Below, piece by piece: positions 34,924 to 45,769 of a DNA stretch of 64,000 nucleotides. Source of the DNA: Psococerastis gibbosa (Eukaryota > Arthropoda > Insecta > Psocodea > Psocidae); contig OZ020490.1 of NCBI GenBank assembly GCA_963971405.1, positions 34,745,464 through 34,809,463 of the forward strand. The letters are read 5' to 3'. The translations under genes and the position numbers were made by a program. The notes beneath the pieces were generated by a model. The model saw nothing but the letters and a program-made list of their open reading frames with translations. It searched no databases and was not told the origin of the DNA. Numbering within the stretch: the stretch's first letter is position 1; each line of letters begins with the position of its first letter.

Positions 34924-35411
34924 CAGAGGATCTCAAACTTTTTCGTCGCGGACCACTAAATGATTTGAAATTGCATCGCGACCCACTAAATTCTACATTG
35001 CAATGTTTATTTATATTTCCTTCCTAAAAAATAGCTTTACAGGCGTACGCAGGAATAGGAGTAAGGGGGGGGGGGGCAAGCTAGGGGGTGGATCCAGCGA
35101 CCAATAAATATGATACCTCGCCTTACTACCACCCCCCTCTCCCCCGAGGCAAATTTTTCGAAGGATAGGCAAAATGCTTTATTTATTTACTTTATTCTGC
35201 TGCCACCTACGTACAAAGAAACACCTAGGCCAATGCATTCCCCCATTGGTCTAGCGATCTACTCTATTTAATATTGAATTGGTTCTCGTCAATCTTTAAA
35301 AAAATATATATGGCTTAAATTGAAAAAAAAAACTTGTCATTCAATTCAATTCTATCTAGTGTATAACTGGCAGACGAGACCACACCGCGACCCACACTTT
35401 CAGAACCCCTG
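34924..35411. mobile_element. hAT-like element, 488 bp
   Basis: CAGAGGATCTCAAACTTTTT at the left and CTTTCAGAACCCCTG at the right are diverged Charlie-type ends. Flanked by perfect 8-bp duplications GTCTAATG (34916-34923, 35412-35419). Both ends also carry CGCGACCCAC-type motifs in inverse orientation. It sits in the putative intron between the two decayed exons. Confidence 0.85.
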
Positions 35412-35491
35412 GTCTAATGTATATCTGCGGAATACACTATGCATTAAAATCAATGTAGGCTGTAAGCGTGATAATATATACATTTTTTCAG

Positions 35492-35634
35492 GAATGGGCC
35501 GTAGTTCATCAATTTTCAAAAGCGGGCAAAGGGTACATCCATTGAAGAGTCTGTTGAAGAACCACAAATTCTTGTTTTTTGTGATTGGGACGAACGATAG
35601 CCTGCATTGCTGCCGAAAGTGATGGGATCGCCTG
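35492..35634 (+). pseudogene. Decayed exon-like segment 2
   Basis: Acceptor TTTTTTCAG, donor GTAAGT at 35635. Frame 0 continues segment 1 as EWAVVHQFSKAGKGYIH. After one extra base the next frame reads EESVEEPQILVFCDWDER, then TAG, then PALLPKVMGSPG. One frameshift and one stop make it non-functional as given. The protein is not recognised. Confidence 0.35.
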
Positions 35635-35639
35635 GTAAG

Positions 35640-36000
35640 TGGGAAACTTATGTAATTATCCCTGGCCTAGGACTATGGAAATATTGTTTTGTGAACGGCA
35701 TGTTGAGAATCAGAAGCTTACACAGTGGCGGATTAACCACAAGGCCGACCAAGCACGTGCTTGAGGTATACTCTTGTAATGATTTTAAAAAACGTGTAAG
35801 CTTATTTAAAGAAAATATCAGCAAAATATTATAAGCCTGTGTTCGCACCGAAGCTAAATCAGCCAATAAATATACGTTTGATGTGCCTATGCTATCATAT
35901 AAACGAGTAACAACATAAAATCTAAAGAATACACTAAATACAATTGGATTCTAAAAAAATTACACTATAAATAGGATCACACATTTCGAGCTATATGGCT
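35640..36000. other. No gene seen
   Basis: A short ORF at 35730-35834 ends like some LINE proteins (CNDFKKRVSLFKENI), possibly a fragment of the element that follows or of a sister copy. Confidence 0.3.
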
Positions 36001-37450
36001 AGTTATAATCTAGCTAATCCCCTGCAATCCGGTTTAAAGAAAAACCACAGCACTACATCAGCATTAATTCAAGTGGTTGATAATTTAAGTTGTGCCTACG
36101 ACGGAGGTGACGTATCCTGCATTATTCTTCTAGATTACTCCAGCGCGTTCTCATGTGTAAAACATGACATCTTCCTTGCCAAATTAAAATCTTTAAACTT
36201 CGCTGATAAGTCAACTTCTTGGTTTCGCTCTTAGAAAATAGAGAACAAGCAACGAGAATAGGCGACCAAACGTCTGAGTTCTGTAACCTCCCTAACGGAT
36301 TAATGCAGGGTACGATTTTGAGCCCTTGGTGTTTCTCCACTTATTGTCACAGTCATTGAACAAATGTTCTTATCATGTATATGCTGACGGCTTTCAATTA
36401 TATACTAGTTTCATGTCTAGTAATTGCGAACAGGCCATAGCTGATATTAATGCTGATTTAGAGAACGTCTTAAAATGGTACATAAAACATGGTGTCAAGT
36501 TGAACCCGACTAAGAGTCAGGCAATGCTGATAGGCAGCCACAATACCTTCGTAAAATTACAAAATACCTTAAGGTCAACCATTATCTTAAACGGTGAAGT
36601 AATACCCTTTAAACAAGAAGGTGTGAAAAATCTAGGAGTGTATTTAGACCCACAACTCAACTGGTCAGTCCATGTAAACAAAACCTGTAGCAAAATTTAT
36701 AAATGTTTATATCCCTTGAACAGAATTAGAAATTTTTTACCAATTAACATAAAGAAAAACATTGTTTCCTCGCTTATTACCCCACTATTTGATTATTGTA
36801 TTGTATTATCATCCAGTCGCACGGATTATCTGTCACGCCGTTTGCACAGGGCAATGAACAGTTGCATCCGATTTATTTTTAACTCTAAGCGTCGCGATCA
36901 TATTAGCTCACAGTACAAAATACTAAATTTCCTAACCGCCGACCAAAGAACATGCACTGATGCTAATGTATAAAGTAACCCACTCAAACGCACCTTCCTA
37001 CATTATTCAAAAATATACAAAATTACAGTCACAACGCAATGGCACAACATATGAAATACCACTACTACATAAGACCACAAGACATGGGCAATCTACGGTA
37101 TTATACTCGATTCGCCACTGGAACCGCCTACCATTGGAGATCAGGGCAGCTAGTTCACTCAGTAGCTGTAAGAAAATAATTAAACTGTATATCTTAGATA
37201 ACGCATAGACTCTCTCCGGTCCTGTAATGGTGATGACAATGGATTCCTCCCCCCCCCCCCCCCTATACCTTTTATCCTTCTTTTTTCACTACTCCTCTAT
37301 TTAATTTTAATTAATGTAGACCTATCATAGTCTACAATGTTTTTTTTTTAGTTTTTAAGGTTAGCATGAAAACAAGACTTTATAGTCTTATTGTTCGCCT
37401 TTTGTTTGCAATAAAGTCGTTTTTTCATTTCATTTTTCATCACAGTCACC
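36001..37450 (+). mobile_element. LINE (Jockey/CR1-type) 3' part, broken reverse transcriptase
   Basis: Frames at 36001-36234, 36326-36973 and 36960-37208 together encode reverse transcriptase motifs in order: NPLQSGLKKNHSTTSALIQV, then LLDYSSAFSCVKHDIF, then YADGFQLYTSF, then GVKNLGVYLDPQLNW and the thumb region with ITPLFDYC, then a C-terminal tail. The catalytic box, normally YADD, reads YADG, so an essential Asp is lost; a stop and two frame changes also interrupt it. An AATAAA signal is at 37410-37415 and a T/CA-rich tail follows. 5' truncated, dead. Confidence 0.8.
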
Positions 37451-38100
37451 ACACCCACCCCCGAAAAAAAATCCTGGCTGCGGGCTTGCTACACAATGGG
37501 ACTTTAGGCTAAATGTCTGCTAAATTTCTTTTGCTTGTGCAGTATACCCATGCGTGTGAAAAAATCCTCAGGTAATTGCTATAATATAAAATAATATAAA
37601 TATATAAAAGCTACGGTAGCTGAACGAGCTTATGCCGTGCGTCCAGTATAGCGGTATGGCGTCGACTTTCGGATGAGAAGTTTAGCCAGATCCATATCAT
37701 ACAGCACATATATTCAAATGTATATATATTCCTCTTTATACCTATATAGCCCTTCAGGAGCGTAATTATTTGAAGTCCCTTTAACCTTTACGATACACCC
37801 CTGTAGTGAGTTATTTATTTATTTATCCTGAGCTATCGTAAAAAGCCACAATAAAGCTATTCGAGTTATTAGTAAAGTAATAAGAGCGTTTCACTTAACA
37901 TTGTGCCTTGCTTCATTGCAGAGTCGAAGACTGAGGAACTTGCATATAATTGCACATATTTGAAAGAAAATACCATAAAAGTATTTTTCATAACACCCAT
38001 CTCTGGTCACGGTGCTGGGTAACCCTTGGGCGGCTGGACAGGATCACCAAACATCTAGAAATCATATGTAAGCATAAATTGTTTTGTAAGTTTTGAATTA
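37451..38100. other. No gene seen
   Basis: AT-rich spacer between two LINE regions; no supported feature. Confidence 0.4.
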
Positions 38101-39699
38101 CAGCTGCCCGATCATGGCGATTTTGTATTATTATAATATACCTGGGTTGATATATAATACCATGTCACGTGATGGTATTAATTCAATGGTTTAAAATATA
38201 AATTAACAGTAGGCCTACAGTAAATTTCAGATAATTCAAATTGTGCGCCTATTCATACAATTCTATAAACCGGTCACAACTTTGCGGGATGATCCTAGAA
38301 GAAATGGGAGTACCCCAAAAGGTAGTGAAAATGGTGCAGGTATGCATGAGGGTCGCGGGCTGGAGTAAAGGCGGAGGGAAGCCTGTCGGATCCCTTTGAT
38401 GTCATATCGGGAGTGAAACAAGGGGACGGGCTCTCGCCGTGTCTCTCTAATCTGGTGTTGGAGAAAGTGGTAAGGAGAGCTACTGAAATGCCAGGTGGGG
38501 TTGAGATAGGCGGTCAGATAAGAATCCTCGCTTACGCTGAAGACCTGAACATTATGGCTCATGACGAGGAACAGGTGGTGGCCTTGGTGAAGACAATAGA
38601 GGAGGATGCTAGATTAGTTGGACTAAAGATTAACATAGGCAAAACAAAACACCTTATAGTCCAAAGAAGAACCAGTGTCTACCAGGCGAAGGTAGACCGC
38701 TTCGAGTCGGTTCAGCAATTTAGATACCTCGGCTCGGTGATGACAAGTGACAACTGCATGGGGGAGGTATCAAGGCTGCGAATGTGGCTTTCTTTCAAGT
38801 CCGACCGCTATTTAGATCTCGACTCCTGTCTAGAACTACAGAGGTTCGCCTGTACAAGACCCTAATTCGGCCTGTTCTAATGTATGGAGGTGAGGCCTAA
38901 ACACTTTTCATTAAGGACGCCCAAAGATTAAGAGTCTTCAGGAAAAAAATGCTTCGCATTATCTTCGGCGGTAGATGGGAGAACGGTGTCTGGAGGATTA
39001 GACACAATGCCGAAATACATGCCCTATTTGACTCTCCGAACATAATATCAGAACTAAAAGGGCGTCGAATCCAATGGCTGGGTCATGTACACCGTATGCA
39101 AGCGGAGAGGTCGCGCCAAAGCTAGCTTTCGAAGGTACATTCAACCTCCCTAGGCGTCCCGGTAGGCCAAGACTAAGATGGGGAGACCAAGTACTCGGAG
39201 ATATATGCACCCCACCGGCACCCGAGATTGGAAGCGAGCGGCGGAAGATCGTCCGAGGTGGCGTGGTGTAGTGGCAGCGGCCAAAAGTCCCCCCGGGCTG
39301 GACGCGCCAACCTAAGTCAAGTAAGTCATTTAAACAATTGAATGATCTTCAGCTATATTTTTGGTGAGTTTCTTAATTTTTTCTCCCTACAAGTTTTAAA
39401 TTTAAATTTGAAATATATTAAGAACTATAAATAATTTGTCTAAAATCTAAGGGAGACAAAATTAAGAAACTCATCAAAAATATAGTCAAAGGCCAATTGT
39501 TTCAATTGACCCAATTTGAATTTTATGCGCTTTGCACTCTCGCGGCAATTAGGCCTAGGCCTACTAACATCAAAAATTAAAAAAATCTGAAATTTACTGT
39601 TTATTTATTTTAAGCAATTGAATTAATACCATCACGTGACATACTATTATATTAACCCCGGTATTATAATAATACGAATACGCCATGATCGGTCTGCAG
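38101..39699. mobile_element. Inverted-repeat-bounded unit enclosing a LINE fragment
   Basis: 38101-38225 (CCGATCATGGCG, GTCACGTGATGGTATTAATTC, AGTAAATTTCAGAT) is repeated in reverse at 39585-39699. A compact relative of these ends forms the 165-bp foldback at 41464-41628. A second small foldback lies inside at 39352-39487. The simplest reading is a MITE into which a LINE copy inserted; capture is the alternative. Confidence 0.65.
38273..39330 (+). mobile_element. RTE-like LINE fragment
   Basis: Motifs in order: GVKQGDGLSPCLSNLVLEK, YAEDLNIMAHDE (catalytic YADD changed to YAED), LKINIGKTKHLI, FRYLGSVMTSDN, LYKTLIRPVLMYGGEA, then GRRIQWLGHVHRMQ and a tail ending CCAAAAGTCCCCCCGGG and CAAGTAAGTCA. 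Stops and frame changes occur from 38860 on. The FRYLGS and GRRIQWLGH signatures fit the RTE-type group. A second copy is at 53340-53640. Confidence 0.75.
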
Positions 39700-40304
39700 C
39701 AAATAAAATTCTTGTATATGTAGTTTTTTTATGATGTGAACTTACCTGAGAAGGTGTATTAACCATTAATCAAACCTATTAAGTCTCCAGCTATGGCGAC
39801 CATGATGGGGATTATTTTTAATTTTAATAATAATAATAATTTTTATAATTATATATGTAAATAACATAATTTCAAAATCGAAACTGCTATTCAAAATGGT
39901 TTTATTTACATTTTTAACACCAAGAATAAATTAATACTAAATGGCTTGATGGTCGAAATGGCTTCCTCCCATGTCGAGTCTCGAATTCCCGGTGGACAAT
40001 ATTTTCATTTACATCGAATCTCCAACCTTGATCTCCCATTTCATGGCCCAGTTCTCTACCGACTGAACTGGACTAGTAGTAGTATGAACTTGTAGTCGGG
40101 ACCCAGGCCACAATTTGGGCCCTCTGGACTGGACTAACTTCTTGTTGCGGGCGCAGCCGTTCAGTTTCACGAGACTGATTGTCTGACGGGTCCTTTGAAT
40201 GCGCTCATTGCTAAACTCTTCAAATCTTCCGATTTCAGGATGGTTTGTTAGCTCCAATAGCATTATTCATTTATTTCTATTAACGGCATCTTTTGCGTTT
40301 CCAG
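39700..40304. other. Mixed relics upstream of the first Fat-like exon
   Basis: 39740-39930 looks like a further diverged member of the CATGGCG foldback family. 40020-40180 (GTCGGGACCCAGGCC) resembles the LINE piece at 55860. No exon was found between the decayed segments and 40305. Confidence 0.4.
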
Positions 40305-40611
40305 GTGAAAGCTACCGATGATGATGACGACGACATCAATGCCGAAATCGAGTATTCCCTTCTCGACGCCCCGTCTTCGTCTATCCAACTTTTCGGCATC
40401 CACAAGCAAAGCGGCGGGCTCTACGTCGTTGGAGACCTAACTCCACATGAAGGAGAGGTGTTCCAGTTTTTCGTCCGGGCATCGGACAAGGGATTGCCCA
40501 GCAGGCATACGCATTTACCCGTGGAGGTGTACGTTATGGCGGCTGATGATGCGGCGCCTATGTTTGAAAGGAGGGACGACAAGTTCTTTCTGCCCGAAAG
40601 TGCTCCTCCTG
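40305..40611 (+). CDS. kug: Fat-like exon: cadherin repeat
   Basis: Acceptor TTTCCAG, donor GTACGT at 40612; 307 nt, entering in phase 0 and leaving with one base. It encodes VKATDDDDDDINAEIEYSLL (calcium-binding ATD-D and N), LYVVGDLTPHEGEVFQFFVR, ASDKGLPSRH and AADDAAPMF, the classical cadherin landmarks, and ends at the start of the next repeat (FFLPESAPPG). The upstream exon was not found in this window. Confidence 0.88.
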
Positions 40612-41463
40612 GTACGTAGCCTGATCTGAAGATAGTGTTAGTGTTGTTCATATATCAAATGTTTTGAACTACTACCAACGTAATATCTAAAATTCTATGC
40701 ATTATGGGGTTTTGTAAGTGTACGAATAAATTAAGGCGGGTAAGGTGAGCATCCGTAGCATAAAAAGGGGCAAAACGTTGTGACTGAGATTCAGCTTAAG
40801 GTTCTCGTCATAATAAAGAAAAGTACAGAAGCTTACTGCGCCGGTTCTGTTGGCAAGTCTGCCTGCTGGATCTTCATTTGCCGCCATTAGTTTTGTTGTT
40901 GAAAGTAAAACGATACAACCATTTGCAACTGATGGCCCTATCCAAAATGGTCAGGAATACACCTTAAAACCAAAATCTTTGCTTTTCAACTGCAACTCTT
41001 TTGCATTTGCCATGGCGATAGATATCTCGTTTAAAACTAAACAATATTTTCTACTTCAGTTACATTCCTTCGATTGGTTTTCTGCCAAGTTTCGAACAAT
41101 TTTTACAGATCCTGGGCAGCAAGGCCGTAGCCAAGGGGGGCTTCATGGGGGTTCAACCCCCCCCCCCCCGAAATTTAATTATGATGCTGAAAAGTAAATT
41201 TTGTTGCTGGTACAATAATTAGTGTGTATATTAATGTACGTTCGCATGGGTTGGCATTCGAACTTATACTAATGGACCTATTTGTTTGGTATGTTCTTAC
41301 TAGCAGAGTTTAATAGATAAGGCGGAGATTAGGCTACCAAATATTTTTTTAAAATAATGGCTAAAATAGTTCTTTGATTCACGGCCGCAAGGATAGAAAA
41401 TTTTGTTTACGAAAAATGTATAAAAGAAATAATTTCTTTCGTAGTAGATTTGCATTTTCGCAC

Positions 41464-41628
41464 CTGCAGCCTGATCATGGCGATTATAATACCGGCATTT
41501 ATTTAATCCCCTGGTATTAAAAATGTAAACAAAAAAAAAATTTTGAATAGCACTTTATTATCTTGTTTACATTTTTAATACCAGGATAAATAAATACCGG
41601 TATTATAATCGCCATCATCAGGCTGCAG
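41464..41628. repeat. Intronic foldback MITE, 165 bp
   Basis: CTGCAGCCTGATCATGGCGA and following ~45 bases are repeated in reverse to the right end CTGCAG at 41623-41628. Same end sequence as the 38101-39699 unit. In the intron between the two cadherin exons. Confidence 0.85.
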
Positions 41629-42000
41629 AATTATTATTAATCTAGAGAAATATGATAAAGTGCATTAAACAGATGTTATAGAACAGTCGTAAATCGGGCC
41701 ACAGAATACTATAATATATAATCGGGCCGGTACATAGTCTGCCTTTTTAGAAAGCTTATATTTTTTCGAGTTTTTCATAAAACAATAGTTTTATCTTTGC
41801 TGCAGTGAAACGAGAAATTAATTAGTTTAGTCAAAAAGGCCCAAGCCTGGTTTGTTTACAAAATATTTGGAAATCTCTGTCTTAATAATAACTTCTGCTA
41901 CTTCAAGAACAGTAGTGTATTTTAGTGGCTTACTGGCCACAGACTTTTCTAACCACAGTTTTAAACAGTTCTAACCACCATTAAAAACCTCTCTTTCCAG

Positions 42001-42318
42001 GTTCTATAATCACGAAAATGAAGATGGTGAGCAATGCATCAGTGACATTCCGGATAGTGTCTGGTGACCTCGAAAATCCACAGTTCACCATTGACGAGGC
42101 CGGCGAAGTGACGCTGGCACGGCCTTTGGACCGCGAGGAGACGGATAGTCACGTGATCGCGATAATGGCTGAAACGGGCGGAAGTCCGCCGCTCTCAGCG
42201 ATGGCGGAAGTTGGGCTGAGTGCCCTTGATGAGAATGACCACGCGCCGCAGTTTCAGTCGACGCCTTATAGAATTGTCATTGCTGAGAATTTGGAAGAGG
42301 GGTCTCAGATCGTCCGAG
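42001..42318 (+). CDS. kug: Fat-like exon: cadherin repeat
   Basis: Acceptor CTTTCCAG, donor GTGAGC at 42319; 318 nt, phase 1 at both ends. It completes the repeat begun in the previous exon (VTFRIVSGDLENPQFTIDEA, then LARPLDREETDSHVIAI), ends it with the linker DENDHAPQF and starts another repeat (YRIVIAENLEEGSQIVRG). That last repeat is never completed: the next recognisable exon goes straight to EGF sequence. Confidence 0.88.
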
Positions 42319-42761
42319 GTGAGCATTCAAGCATCCAAACCGTATTTGCGCTCCCACTGTACTGAATGATCTAAAATCAGTAACTTGACGTGTTCCGTCG
42401 CATGGGCGACGTGGGATACTTGTGCGACTCTTTACTTGCCATGTGATCGGAGACGTGACTCGTAACTCAACCCAGGCATTAGCCCATCAGGCACCCACAG
42501 ATTGCGACTGAAGTGGTAAATTTCATTCAGGGTATCCGAGTGTGCAAAAATCATCCAGTTTCTCTATGACTCGTAGCGTCAAACGTATTTTGCTTTGAAC
42601 TGTCTAATGAACATTTTTTGTTTTATGATTACTTACTGCTTACTTCTTGGTAGTGACTTCAGGCACCGTTTTGCCTGCACTCATAGTTTCTCCGTCAGAT
42701 GATTTATCTGATTTTCACCGTCTATTTTCTACTGCGAGAATTCAGAACACTTCATTAAGGC

Positions 42762-42917
42762 GCTTATTCCACCGACGTCAATTTTCAATGTGCATGTGGA
42801 TGACGTGGTAGCAGACATCATTAATTAGACTCTGCCATATTTTAAGGAGACTATAATGTAGATACTTAACTTATCTATTATAAATTAAGTTATAATATGG
42901 CAGAGTCTAATTAATAA
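42762..42917. repeat. Intronic foldback remnant
   Basis: CATTAATTAGACTCTGCCATAT at 42819 faces its reverse complement at about 42893-42917. The left flank resembles the start of the 54003 foldback (GGCG-CTTATTCCAC). Confidence 0.6.
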
Positions 42918-43076
42918 AATAAATAAATAAATAAATATAAATAAATACATATTTTTTATTTAAAAAAAAACACATAACAAAAACAATTAGGGGTAGCATT
43001 AATTTCAATCATAATTAATTAATTTCAATGGGGAAAATTGCTTTGAGATACGAACAAATTGACATACGAGCAAGGT

Positions 43077-43078
<2 letters not shown>

Positions 43079-43117
<39 letters not shown>

Positions 43118-43160
43118 TTATATATTATATATATATATTATATATATATATAATATTTTA
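43079..43160. repeat. (AT)n microsatellite
   Basis: Long TA/AT run just upstream of the EGF exon; likely unstable. Confidence 0.9.
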
Positions 43161-43209
43161 ATTCGTCTATTATATATATAACATTTTAATTAGTCTATTA
43201 TCGTTTCAG

Positions 43210-43276
43210 GAGATCACTGCGAGCTGATAGTCAATGAATGTGCCCGTAACCCCTGTACCGGAAACCGGATTTGTGT
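43210..43276 (+). CDS. kug: Fat-like EGF exon, left part before the Gypsy insertion
   Basis: Acceptor CGTTTCAG; enters in phase 1, consistent with the exon ending at 42318. It encodes GDHCELIVNECARNPCTGNRIC up to GTGT (43273-43276), where the LTR element begins. The EGF's first cysteines are here; the remainder resumes at 49404 after the second GTGT copy (49400-49403). Joining across one GTGT restores an uninterrupted reading frame through CVPDQSEQGYTCQC. Confidence 0.85.
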
Positions 43277-43510
43277 TGAAGTAACATAATTAAAGTAATT
43301 GAAGTAAGGTCCGTAATAATAAATCACGTAACTTCGATTATTGTACTGTATTGTTAACTCTTTGAAGGTTCTCTCTCTAATCCCCCGTACCATGCAAGGT
43401 ACCTCTACATATCACCTCCTCTCTCCTACTTTCAGTTCATACACACTCTTAACGGTAAATACAGTAACGCTTACACAACAATACTCAATGCTATACCATA
43501 CTATACCACA
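43277..43510 (-). repeat. Gypsy 1 LTR (3' LTR for the element)
   Basis: 234 bp. It differs from 49166-49399 by G/T in the ACTTC(G/T)ATTATT context and G/A in CAAT(G/A)CTA. Confidence 0.95.
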
Positions 43511-43539
43511 TCTCCCCCCTTTTTTTTTTTTTTTTTTTT
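43511..43539 (-). other. Polypurine tract of Gypsy 1
   Basis: On the minus strand an A-run followed by GGGGGGAGA lies directly before the 3' LTR, the standard site for plus-strand DNA priming. Confidence 0.85.
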
Positions 43540-43675
43540 CATACAATAAAACCCAAAAATTCATAGTAAAGTTAACTATAAACAGCTAAATCCCAATAAA
43601 ACGTTAAACCCCAAATTACAATCATGTTAATAAGAATTGTAAATATCAAATAGTATATGTAACAATACGATAATG

Positions 43676-44857
43676 TTAAATTTTAATTCTATTCTTATGT
43701 ACTACAATATTTTTCTTGTTTATTTCTAATGTTACATTATTTTTTAAATTATCAACTTCCAACACTAAATAAGGACCATCAAAAATATTGTCTAATTTAC
43801 TTCCTCCTTCTTTTTTCAAAAACACTAAATCACCCGGAAAAAATTTCCGAAACTCTCGAGTGGAATTTACTTTCGCGCAACGAGTGATTTTCGTGCCTAA
43901 CAAAGTTTTTCGAGCATGCTCTTGTGCAATTTGCAACTTGTATCTAAGGTTTTGGACGTAAGAGTCTATATTGTATACCGGATCGATCTCTCCTTCGTAT
44001 TGTAACACAGAAGGTGTTGTAGGTAAATGCCCAAAGACTAACTCATAGGGACTGTACCCCAAACTACTATGTACAGTACTATTATAAGAAAAAGTAAAAA
44101 ATCTAGCTAACACATCCCATTCATACCCCGAACATGGCAAGTAACTTCTCAAGAAGGCACCCAACGGCTTGTGGGAGTTTTCTAATGCTCCAAGGCTTTC
44201 ATGGTGATACGCTGTACTATTTAGTTTATCTATTTGTAACAGTTTGCACACTGCTGACAAAACGCTATTACAAAATTCTGTGCCCATATCTGAGGCTAAT
44301 TTCCTACAAATGCCGTAACGTAGAAAAATTTCCTCAACCAACACCTTTGCGATTGTGTCTGCCTTTTTATCGGGGATGGGAAAAGCTTCGGAGTATTTTG
44401 AAAGTTCACATTGTACAGTAAATAAATAACGGTTGCCGAGGGACGTCTCCTGCATTGGGCCGTATAGGTCCAGAAATATTTTTTCAAAACTCTTCGAAGC
44501 AGTAGTAGTAACTACTAGAGGGGATTTAGGGAGAGGGGAGTATTTACATTTTTTGCAAATGTCACAGGCCGTAACAAAGGCCTTAATATCCTTGTATAAA
44601 GTTGGCCAACTATACTTTAACTTCATTGTATTATACATTCGACTTATTCCGATATGACCTCCCGTAGGTAGGCAATGAGCTTCCCATAACAAAATTTTTT
44701 GATGCTCCGCGCTCTCTATTCGTTTTACTCCATTGGCAATAATATTAATCCTCAGTTTAATTGCCTTATTTCTTCCCTTTGTCAATACTTGTGAATTCAC
44801 TGCAGTTACGATTTTACCTATTATCTCCTTGGCCAGGGTTATTTTTTCATTTATCAA
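43676..44857 (-). CDS. Gypsy 1 integrase
   Basis: 393 codons. N-terminal HHCC zinc domain (HCLPTGGHIGISRM, then CDICKKC). Catalytic core with Asp in FLDLYGPM, Asp in LASDMGTEFCNSV and Glu in LGALENSHKPL. The C-terminal part has GDLVFLKKEGG and GPYLVLEV, the GPY/F-like module of Gypsy integrases. Its true start is upstream in the same frame (about 44915), but a two-base shift near 44930 separates it from the RNase H frame. Confidence 0.9.
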   Translation of the reverse strand: MINEKITLAKEIIGKIVTAVNSQVLTKGRNKAIKLRINIIANGVKRIESAEHQKILLWEAHCLPTGGHIGISRMYNTMKLKYSWPTLYKDIKAFVTACDICKKCKYSPLPKSPLVVTTTASKSFEKIFLDLYGPMQETSLGNRYLFTVQCELSKYSEAFPIPDKKADTIAKVLVEEIFLRYGICRKLASDMGTEFCNSVLSAVCKLLQIDKLNSTAYHHESLGALENSHKPLGAFLRSYLPCSGYEWDVLARFFTFSYNSTVHSSLGYSPYELVFGHLPTTPSVLQYEGEIDPVYNIDSYVQNLRYKLQIAQEHARKTLLGTKITRCAKVNSTREFRKFFPGDLVFLKKEGGSKLDNIFDGPYLVLEVDNLKNNVTLEINKKNIVVHKNRIKI

Positions 44858-44922
44858 TCGTAATTCATTTTTTAGTATAACTGCACAATTTATATCATGT
44901 TTAACACAAACATTTCGTAAGC

Positions 44923-45768
44923 CTATATGCTAACGTGCTCAATGTCATCATTACATAGCTTAGAATTTTTCTCTTTCGGTAATCTTATTCCTATTACCTT
45001 ATCTTTAGGGCAAAAATAGACACAATAGTCATTTGAACGTGGACCTTGTAGCTCAGTATGTGCAGTTTGACACCTACATGGCAACGTTTTCTCACCGGTG
45101 AAAAAGCGAAGCTCAGGTAAATCTGCAGGTTTACGCAAAAGTTCTGAAACGTCAGGCTGATCAGGCCTAGGTAACAAAACAGGCTTACCCACAGTGGTGG
45201 CATGGCCATCTGTAGCTAACTTGGACTGTTGGCGCGTAATAGCACCAACCCACGAATTTTTTAAGCTCTCAGAGGAAATTGACCCCATAGTATCATGCTT
45301 AATACGGCTAAGTGCATCTGCCGCTGCATTTTTTGAACCTTTAACATATTCAACAGTAAAATCGTATTCTTGTAACGCAAGACGGTATTTAGTCAATCGA
45401 CTAGAATCCGTAGGAAACGAAAATAAATATTTCAAGGGCTGATGATCACATCTAACTATAAAACGATTTCCAGCCAGGTATGGTCGGAAAAATTTTGTGG
45501 CCCATACTATACATAACAATTCTCCATGTATGGCGGGGTACCGAGACTCCGCAGGTTTCAACCCTCTGCTAGCATAAGCAACTGGGTGACCATTATTATT
45601 CATTAAAATGGCGCCTAACGAAACGCCACTAAAATCAGTCTGTAAAATAAATGGCTTTGTAAAATCTGGAAACTCCAAAACTGGCTCAGAGGTAAGAGCG
45701 AGTTTTAGTTGTTCATATGAACCCTGACACTGTGCATTCCATACAAACGCCACATTCTTCTTTAACAA
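44923..45768 (-). CDS. Gypsy 1 RNase H and connection to integrase
   Basis: 281 codons. RNase H acidic residues are visible in LQTDFSGVSLGAIL, HGELLCIVWA, VRCDHQPLKYL and KNAAADALSRI. Upstream lies the end of the reverse transcriptase connection (NVAFVWNAQCQGSYEQLKLA). It is separated from the RT frame by a one-base shift near 45775. Confidence 0.9.
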   Translation of the reverse strand: MLKKNVAFVWNAQCQGSYEQLKLALTSEPVLEFPDFTKPFILQTDFSGVSLGAILMNNNGHPVAYASRGLKPAESRYPAIHGELLCIVWATKFFRPYLAGNRFIVRCDHQPLKYLFSFPTDSSRLTKYRLALQEYDFTVEYVKGSKNAAADALSRIKHDTMGSISSESLKNSWVGAITRQQSKLATDGHATTVGKPVLLPRPDQPDVSELLRKPADLPELRFFTGEKTLPCRCQTAHTELQGPRSNDYCVYFCPKDKVIGIRLPKEKNSKLCNDDIEHVSI

Positions 45769-45769
45769 G

